A stretch of DNA of 64,000 bases from Synechococcus sp. BO 8801 (GTDB lineage Bacteria; Cyanobacteriota; Cyanobacteriia; PCC-6307; Cyanobiaceae). Positions within the stretch are counted from its first letter, which is position 1. Each line of letters begins with the position of its first letter. The DNA lies in the NCBI RefSeq assembly GCF_002252675.1, contig NZ_NQKY01000004.1, positions 62,001-126,000 of the forward strand, given 5' to 3'. Under the pieces are notes generated by a model. The model made no database searches. It worked only from the letters and a program-made list of their open reading frames with translations, and was not told the DNA's origin. A program made the translations under genes and the position numbers. This document shows positions 58,556 to 64,000 of this stretch, piece after piece.

Positions 58556-59893
58556 ATGGCCATCGGCATCGGCTTGCTCGGGCTGGGCACGGTGGGGAGC
58601 GGGGTGGCGGCGATCCTGGCCAGTCCCCAGGGGCGCCATCCCCTGGTCGGTGAACTGGTGCTGGAACGGGTGGCCGTGCGTGACCTCAGCCGCCCCCGCC
58701 CCCTGACCCTGCCCCCGGAGCGTCTCACCACCGACCCCGAGGCGGTCATCGACGATCCGGCGGTGGACATCGTCGTGGAGGTGATGGGGGGGCTGGAGCC
58801 CGCCCGCAGCCTGATCCTGCGGGCCATCGCCGCCGGCAAGCCTGTGGTCACGGCCAACAAGGCGGTGATCGCCCGCTACGGCCAGGAGATCGCCGCCGCG
58901 GCCGCCGAAAAGGGCGTCTACGTGCTGATCGAGGCCGCCGTGGGCGGCGGTATCCCGATCATCGAGCCGATCAAGCAGTCCCTGGGCGGCAACCGCATCC
59001 GCCGGGTCAGCGGCATCATCAACGGCACCACCAACTACATCCTCAGCCGCATGGCCGACGAGGGGGCGGCCTACGCCGAGGTGCTGGCCGACGCCCAGCG
59101 GCTGGGCTATGCGGAGGCGGATCCAGCCGCCGATGTGGAGGGGGGTGACGCGGCCGACAAGATCGCCATCCTGGCCGGACTGGCCTACGGCGGCCCGGTG
59201 GAACGCGGCGGCATCGCCACCGAAGGCATCGACCGGCTCGACGCCCGCGACGTGGCCTATGCGGCCCAGCTGGGCTTCGTGGTGAAGCTGCTGGCGGTGG
59301 CCGAAAAGGTGGAGGAGGATTCCGCCGCCGCTGGCGACGGCCACGGCGCCGAGCCGCCCGATGGCGTGGCGCTCGACGTGCGGGTGCACCCCACCCTGCT
59401 GCCCAAGCACCATCCCCTGGCGGGGGTCCACGGGGTCAACAACGCGATCCTGGTGGAAGGGGATCCGGTGGGCCAGGTGATGTTCTTCGGGCCGGGCGCC
59501 GGGGCCGGGCCCACCGCCTCGGCGGTGGTGGCCGACATCCTCAACATCGCCGGGATCCGCCAGGTGGGCGGCCCCCAGGCCGGCCTCGATCCCCTGCTGG
59601 CCGCCAGCAGCTGGCGCCACTGCAGCCTGGTGGACGGCTCCATGACCCGCCACCGCAACTACGTCCGGCTGCGCACCCGCGACGAGGCCGGCGTGATCGG
59701 ACGCATCGGCACCTGCTTCGGTGCCGCCCAGGTGTCGATCCAGTCGATCGTGCAGCTCGACGCCAGGGAGGGGGAGGCGGAGATCGTGGTGATCACCCAC
59801 GAGGTGAGAGAGGACCGCTTCCGCGAGGCCCTCGGGGCGATCGAGGCCCTGGAGGGCGTCGAGGCGGTGGCCGCCTGCCTGCGGACGCTCTGA
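58556..59893 (+). CDS. hom: Homoserine dehydrogenase
   Basis: This 445-residue enzyme reduces aspartate semialdehyde to homoserine, the branch to threonine and methionine. It has the NAD(P) loop IGLLGLGTVGSGVAAIL, ANKAVIARYG, GGGIPIIEPIKQSLGGNRI and INGTTNYILSRM, and the catalytic AEADPAADVEGGDAADKIAIL. A C-terminal ACT domain (HRNYVRLRTRDEAGVIGRIG) gives feedback control. ATG 58556 begins at the NAD strand; TTG 58547 is an in-frame alternative. It converges on the PGPLP protein gene. Confidence 0.93.
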   Translation: MAIGIGLLGLGTVGSGVAAILASPQGRHPLVGELVLERVAVRDLSRPRPLTLPPERLTTDPEAVIDDPAVDIVVEVMGGLEPARSLILRAIAAGKPVVTANKAVIARYGQEIAAAAAEKGVYVLIEAAVGGGIPIIEPIKQSLGGNRIRRVSGIINGTTNYILSRMADEGAAYAEVLADAQRLGYAEADPAADVEGGDAADKIAILAGLAYGGPVERGGIATEGIDRLDARDVAYAAQLGFVVKLLAVAEKVEEDSAAAGDGHGAEPPDGVALDVRVHPTLLPKHHPLAGVHGVNNAILVEGDPVGQVMFFGPGAGAGPTASAVVADILNIAGIRQVGGPQAGLDPLLAASSWRHCSLVDGSMTRHRNYVRLRTRDEAGVIGRIGTCFGAAQVSIQSIVQLDAREGEAEIVVITHEVREDRFREALGAIEALEGVEAVAACLRTL

Positions 59894-59919
59894 ACCGGCC
59901 CTGAGCCGGCACCGGCAGC

Positions 59920-60795
59920 TCAGCGCGCCTGGCGCAGGCGCTGCCGCAGCCGACGGCTGCAACGCCAGGCGATGGCCACGCCGGCCACGGGCAGGGGACC
60001 CGGCACCGAGGCCGGATCAGGGCCCTCAGCCGCCGGACCCTGGTCACCGGGACCGTCGCCGCCTTCACCGGGCTGGTCGGTGGGGCCGTTGCCGGGCTGC
60101 TCACCGGAGGGGGCTCCAGGCGGTGGCAGAAGCAGGGCCGTCTTGAACACGTCGTCCCCCTCACCCTGGCCGGGGGTCTCCTCGGCGGGCTCTGCCGCCA
60201 GGGCCAGCCTGGGCTCGGTGGAGGGGGCCTCGCCCGTCGAGCCGCCGGGGACGATCCCGAAAGGAACGAAGGCGCCGGTGGCCCCGTCGAAGACGTTGTC
60301 GAAGAGCGTGCCGGCCTGCCAGGTGAGCTGCAGCGGCGGGGTGGACGCCGTGCCGGTCCAACGGAAGGCGAGGGGGTTGGTCAGCCGGAAGCCGCTGCGG
60401 CCTGGAACGGGTCCGGAGCGGGCCAGGAAGTAGCCCGACGGCACGACGAAGCCGTCGATGATGGAATCCGGTCCGGAGAGGGCGCTGACCTGGAAAGGCG
60501 GCACGACCGTGCCCGTCACGGGGTTGCCCAGGGTGATGCCACCGACGCCGATGAGGATCTCGGGGTCCCGCCCGAAGCCTGGAACCAGAAGCTCGCGCAG
60601 CTCCTGCAGCTCGGTCAGCCCGTCGTGCCCATGGATGCCCCCCGCCGGGGCCGCGGTGCTGGCGATCAGACAGCTCAGCAGAACGAGGGGAGGGTAGAGG
60701 TGGACGGAAGGGCGGAAACGCCGCAGTCCGAGGGCACCGAACCCAAGGAAGCGCACCATGAACAGCCAGGAATGTTTCACCAGCTTATCAGCCAA
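59920..60795 (-). CDS. Exported protein with PGPLP (PEP-CTERM-like) sorting tail (copy 2)
   Basis: This 291-residue protein has an N-terminal hydrophobic signal (about residues 33-50, LYPPLVLLSCLIASTAAPAG); the start may be the ATG at 60759. The body has beta-type segments (GVGGITLGNPVTGTVVPPF, FRLTNPLAFRWTGTASTPPL) and a 60-residue Gly/Pro/Glu-rich linker. The tail is VPGPLPVAGVAIAWRCSRRL followed by RQRLRQ, the same PGPLP / hydrophobic / basic organisation as at 50076-50147. It is divergent from an HpsJ-like gene, giving a second pairing of these two gene types. Confidence 0.72.
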   Translation of the reverse strand: MADKLVKHSWLFMVRFLGFGALGLRRFRPSVHLYPPLVLLSCLIASTAAPAGGIHGHDGLTELQELRELLVPGFGRDPEILIGVGGITLGNPVTGTVVPPFQVSALSGPDSIIDGFVVPSGYFLARSGPVPGRSGFRLTNPLAFRWTGTASTPPLQLTWQAGTLFDNVFDGATGAFVPFGIVPGGSTGEAPSTEPRLALAAEPAEETPGQGEGDDVFKTALLLPPPGAPSGEQPGNGPTDQPGEGGDGPGDQGPAAEGPDPASVPGPLPVAGVAIAWRCSRRLRQRLRQAR

Positions 60796-60939
60796 TCTTC
60801 AGGCTTGCCTGGCATCCGCTTAAGTCGGCCGGGTGGGGGTCCCCATCGGCGGCCTCCGGGCCCCTGACGGCGCCGGTGGGGCCCCCTAAGGTCTGGGCCG
60901 CTGGCCAGTTCTCACCACCCTGTCCAGCCCGGACCACGG

Positions 60940-61722
60940 ATGCCTGACCACGCCCCCAGCCGCGAGGAGACGCTCGCCGGCTTCAGCCGCCTGTTCGCCT
61001 GGAGCGGTGGCGGCCTGCTGCTGGTGTTCCTGGCCTTCGTCCTGGTCGACTCCCTGCCCCTCCAGCTCCTCAGTCCCTCCTGGCAGCTGCGGTTCACCAA
61101 CCGCATGGTCAACACCGCGCTGCTGGCCCTGCTGGGGTTCCTGCTGCTCCACCTGGGGCTGTTCATCGAGCCCAGCAATGGCTTCCTGCGGGCGAAGCTG
61201 GCCATCGCCCGCCAGTGGGCCATCGTCGTGGTGTTCGCCTTCCTGCTGCTGGTGCCCCTGCAGGGCTTCGCCACCTGGCGCGTCCTCTCCCAGGCGAAGG
61301 GCGCCCAGGCGATGCAGCGCACGGTCCTCGACGAACGGGTGACCCGGATACGGCAGGCGATCGAGGCCGCCACCAGCCCGGAGGACCTGCAGGCCCGCTT
61401 CTCCCGACTCCAGGCCCCCCGGCCCCAGCTCCCCCCGGCGGCCCTCAGCCTGCCCCTCAACGAGCTGAAGCTCAGCCTGCTTGAGGAGCTCCAGAAGACG
61501 GAGACCCGCGCCTCCGGCCGGATCAGCGGGCCCGCCCCCACCGACGTCTGGGCCCTCGGCCAGGGGGTGGCGAGGGTGACCATCGCCTCGGTGGGCTTCG
61601 CCGCGGCCTTCGCCGCCGGCGCCCAGCGCCCTCGCGCCTCCCTCACCCTGCTCCAGCAGCTGATCCGACAGCTGGAGATCCTGCGCGGGCGGCGCCCCAG
61701 GAGCAAGCGACGGACCCCCTGA
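60940..61722 (+). CDS. HpsJ-like membrane protein (copy 2)
   Basis: This 260-residue protein is a clear relative of the one at 50251. Both have three N-terminal transmembrane segments with SWQLRFTNRMVNTALLALLG here versus AWQLRFTNALINNGFLGLLG there, LLLVPLQGFATWR versus LLLIPLQGYAVWR, and polar segments with LQARFSRLQAP and LKLSLLEELQKTETRASG. A fourth transmembrane segment is near 215-228. The role is probably in cell-surface polysaccharide or sorting systems, as for HpsJ. It diverges from a PGPLP-tailed protein gene (145 bp between starts). Confidence 0.65.
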   Translation: MPDHAPSREETLAGFSRLFAWSGGGLLLVFLAFVLVDSLPLQLLSPSWQLRFTNRMVNTALLALLGFLLLHLGLFIEPSNGFLRAKLAIARQWAIVVVFAFLLLVPLQGFATWRVLSQAKGAQAMQRTVLDERVTRIRQAIEAATSPEDLQARFSRLQAPRPQLPPAALSLPLNELKLSLLEELQKTETRASGRISGPAPTDVWALGQGVARVTIASVGFAAAFAAGAQRPRASLTLLQQLIRQLEILRGRRPRSKRRTP

Positions 61723-61784
61723 GCTCCGCCGTCGGGGACGCGCTGGACAGGCCGCTTGAATGGGCCCCACCGGATCGCAAGGTC

Positions 61785-63410
61785 TTGCCGACGACCAGGG
61801 GGAGAACAGGACGCGGGCCGGCCGCGACGGCCACCGCCCTCGCCACCCTGCTGCTGGCCCTGCCGCTGCTGGCGGGCTGCCAGCCATCGGGATCGCGCCG
61901 GTCCCTGGTGGTGGCGACCAAGAGCCGCATCGATTCTCTCGATCCGGTCCAGGCCTCCAGGATCGGGGTGATGCAGGTGCTCAGCGGCCTGGGGGACCCC
62001 CTCTATGCCATCGACGCCAGCGGCCGCATCGAGCCGCGGCTGGCCACGGCCCTGCCGGTGCTGAGCCCCGACGGGCTGCGGGCCCGCATCCCCCTGCGCC
62101 GGGGGGTGCTGTTCCACGACGGCACCCGCTTCGATGCCGCCGCCATGGCCTTCTCCCTGCGGCGCTTCATGGCGATCGGCACCCTCGGCTACCAGCTGAG
62201 CGAGCGGGTCGAGAGCGTGCGGGTCACCGCTCCCCACGAGATCGAGCTGGTGCTGAAGCGCCCCTTCAGTCCCCTGCCGCGGCTGCTCAGCGCCATCTTC
62301 CTGACCCCGGTCTCCCCCACCGCCTACCGGCAGCACCGGGACAAGCCCCTGAACGACCGCTTCGTGGGCACGGGCCCCTACGCCCTGGCCTTCTTCGGCG
62401 GCCAGCAGCAGCGACTGGTGCCCTGGTCCCGCTACTGGGGCCGGCGGCCGGCCAACGGGGGCATCGACCTGGTCACCCTGAGCAACTTCACCGCCCTGTT
62501 CGGAGCCATGCGCAGCGGCGAGGTGGACCTGCTGCTCAGCACCGGCCTCGAGATCGACCACCAGCAGGCCCTGAAGCGGGACGCGGCGGCCGGCCGCCTG
62601 CGGCAGGCCGTCGGCCCCTCCCAGGAGATCAGCCTGGTGTCCCTGCTGACCGACCAGCCGCCGCTCAACCGGACCGTCCTGCGCCAGGCCGTGGCCCGCA
62701 GCCTCGATCGGGCCACCATCGTGCGGCGGGTGACCCTGGGCCTGCGCTCCCCCCAGCGGCAGCTGGTCCCCCCCGGCCTGCCGGGCTCCGATCCCACCGC
62801 CTGGCCGGCCTACGACCCCGCCGGGGCCCGCGCCCTCTACCGCCAGGCCGGGTACTGCGGCGGCAAGGTGCTGACCCTGCCCTTCACCTACCGGTCCGAC
62901 ATCCCCACCGACCGGCTGTTCGCGCTCACCTGGCAGGCCCAGCTGCGAAGGGACCTGGGCGACTGCGTGAAGCTGGAGGTGAGCGGCATGGAGTCGACCA
63001 CCGCCTACTCCCAGCTCGACAAAGGCGCCCTGACGATGCTCTTCTACGACTGGATCGGCGATTACCCCGATGCGGAGAACTTCCTGATGCCGCTGCTCTC
63101 CTGCAGCAAGGCCGAGGGGGAGCGCTGCCTGAAGGGCAACAGCGTGCTGGGAGGCACCTTCTGGACCGCCCCGGGGCTGGAGGAGGAGCTGCAGCGCAGC
63201 AGCCAGCTGGACGGCCCCGAGCGGATCGCCCTGCTGGTGGCCATCCAGCGCCGGGTCGCCGCCGCCAGTCCCTATGTGCCGGTGTGGCTGAGCGCCCCGG
63301 TGGCCTGGGGCCAGCGGAGTGTCAGCCAGCCCCGGTTCGACGGATCGGGCCGGGTGATGCTGGGCGAGCTGCACCGTCTCCCCGCCGCCGCCGCGGCGAG
63401 GGTGCCATGA
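61785..63410 (+). CDS. ABC transporter substrate-binding lipoprotein, peptide/nickel family
   Basis: This 541-residue protein begins at TTG with a lipoprotein signal (LLLALPLLAGC, lipobox LAGC). The SBP_bac_5 fold (OppA/DppA/NikA family) is indicated by LVVATKSRIDSLDPVQASR, FHDGTRFDAAAMAFSLRRFM, LNDRFVGTGPYAL, LNRTVLRQAVARSLDRATIV and DYPDAENFLMPLLSC. It probably binds a dipeptide, oligopeptide or metal chelate in the periplasm. The permease gene follows with an ATGA overlap. The substrate cannot be told. Confidence 0.9.
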   Translation: MPTTRGRTGRGPAATATALATLLLALPLLAGCQPSGSRRSLVVATKSRIDSLDPVQASRIGVMQVLSGLGDPLYAIDASGRIEPRLATALPVLSPDGLRARIPLRRGVLFHDGTRFDAAAMAFSLRRFMAIGTLGYQLSERVESVRVTAPHEIELVLKRPFSPLPRLLSAIFLTPVSPTAYRQHRDKPLNDRFVGTGPYALAFFGGQQQRLVPWSRYWGRRPANGGIDLVTLSNFTALFGAMRSGEVDLLLSTGLEIDHQQALKRDAAAGRLRQAVGPSQEISLVSLLTDQPPLNRTVLRQAVARSLDRATIVRRVTLGLRSPQRQLVPPGLPGSDPTAWPAYDPAGARALYRQAGYCGGKVLTLPFTYRSDIPTDRLFALTWQAQLRRDLGDCVKLEVSGMESTTAYSQLDKGALTMLFYDWIGDYPDAENFLMPLLSCSKAEGERCLKGNSVLGGTFWTAPGLEEELQRSSQLDGPERIALLVAIQRRVAAASPYVPVWLSAPVAWGQRSVSQPRFDGSGRVMLGELHRLPAAAAARVP

Positions 63411-64000
63411 GCCGCCGTTCCGACCTGGCGCGTTACCTGGCCTCCCGTCTGGCCCTGGCTCCGGTGATGCTCTGGCTGATCGCCTCGCTGGTGTTCCTGC
63501 TGCTGCGGGTGGCCCCCGGGGATCCGATCGACGCCCTGCTGGGCACCCGCGCCCCGGAGGCGGCCCGCGCCGCCCTGCGGGCCCAGCTGGGTCTGGATCT
63601 GCCCCTGGCCGAGCAGTACGGCCGGTTCCTCGGCCATCTGCTGCGGGGCGACCTGGGCACCTCGCTCACCAACGGCGAACCGGTGACCGGCATCATCCAG
63701 GCCAGCCTGCCCGCCAGCCTGGAACTCGGCGTGGTGGCCCTGCTGCTGGCGGCCGTGGTGGGGCTGGCGGTGGGGTTCAGCGGCATCGCCCGCCCGGAGG
63801 GACGCATCGATCTGGCCGGCCGGCTCTACGGCATCAGCACCTACGCCCTGCCCCCCTTCTGGGCCGCCATGGTGGTCCAGCTGGTGTTCTCCGTCTGGCT
63901 GGGCTGGCTGCCGGTGGGGGGGCGCTTCCCCGCCACCCTGATGCCCCCGGAAGGCACGGGCTTCTACCTGCTCGACAGCCTCCTCGCCGGCGACTGGGGC
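63407..64000 (+). CDS. ABC transporter permease, DppB/OppB family (3' truncated)
   Basis: The first 198 residues of a permease are present; the window ends within the gene. YLASRLALAPVMLWLIASLVFLLLRVAPGDP is the hallmark N-terminus of DppB/OppB/NikB permeases, followed by LGLDLPLAEQYGRFLGHLLRGDLGTSLTNGEPV and the first core helices (SLELGVVALLLAAVVGLAVG). It pairs with the upstream substrate-binding lipoprotein (ATGA overlap). The EAA loop lies beyond the window. Confidence 0.9.
   Translation, partial: MSRRSDLARYLASRLALAPVMLWLIASLVFLLLRVAPGDPIDALLGTRAPEAARAALRAQLGLDLPLAEQYGRFLGHLLRGDLGTSLTNGEPVTGIIQASLPASLELGVVALLLAAVVGLAVGFSGIARPEGRIDLAGRLYGISTYALPPFWAAMVVQLVFSVWLGWLPVGGRFPATLMPPEGTGFYLLDSLLAGDWG

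Overview
The window is a contiguous piece of a high-GC cyanobacterial chromosome, most like Synechococcus/Cyanobium-type picocyanobacteria. The support is direct: petG of the cytochrome b6f complex, chlI of the magnesium chelatase, lycopene cyclase, a cyAbrB regulator, a group 2 sigma factor, FutA/FutB iron transport, a CAAD/CURT1 thylakoid protein, DUF3370, GuaB3, HisIE and two c-type cytochromes. Genes are tightly packed. Many start codons overlap the upstream stop (ATGA, GTGA, TTGA, TGATG), and GTG/TTG starts are common. I see no rRNA, tRNA, intact insertion sequence or CRISPR array.

Layout. 0-9.4 kb: housekeeping and small conserved genes (DUF938, YciI, a c6-like cytochrome with cyAbrB, GNAT, a Nif11-cupin fusion, PsiE-like, DUF1232, sigma factor, DUF2214, a matrixin-type protease, an orphan ZnuC-like ATPase, an SDR, DUF1460). 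9.4-16.9 kb: an accessory segment, AT-richer over roughly 11.4-14.9 kb, with a 1505-residue RTX protein, a closely linked 169-residue orphan, a gene-poor stretch and an exported TPR protein. 16.9-23.7 kb: hisIE, a QueD-like protein, a permease operon, a Zur-like Fur protein, TerB and a His-rich CobW GTPase, which suggests metal handling. 23.7-31.2 kb: iron uptake (futA, futB), a Cys-rich peptide, a Crp/Fnr regulator with two Fur-box-like sites upstream, a urea transporter fused to EF-hands, and Fur. 30.1-35 kb: an LPG-synthase-like flippase, LarC, a solo M41-type protease, and conserved or exported proteins. 35-49.3 kb: core metabolism (xthA, fibrillin, mqo, crtL, a pentameric-channel-like protein, gyrA, a homocysteine-biosynthesis protein, CAAD, guaB3, trxA, LOG, hisH, rsmD). 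49.3-64 kb: a PGPLP-tailed exported protein with an HpsJ-like gene, petG/cytM, an RNA methyltransferase, a serine hydrolase, DUF3370, chlI, ruvC, a folate ligase, sufE, hom, a second PGPLP/HpsJ pair, and the start of a dipeptide-type ABC transporter cut by the window end.

How the parts connect. The iron block forms a plausible circuit: Fur, Fur-box-like sites in front of a Crp/Fnr gene, and FutA/FutB beside it. The zinc-like block joins a Fur paralogue with a CobW metallochaperone and a metal-efflux-type permease. The most unusual items are (i) the RTX protein, whose N-terminal ~200 residues look like a polymorphic-toxin domain and which lies 33 bp from a candidate immunity gene; (ii) two separate pairs of a PGPLP-tailed exported protein and an HpsJ-like membrane protein, each sitting among core genes; (iii) a urea transporter with three EF-hands; (iv) a pentameric ligand-gated-channel-like protein; and (v) a QueD-like protein lacking one zinc-ligand histidine. 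All names come from reading motifs and remembered family features; no search was run.
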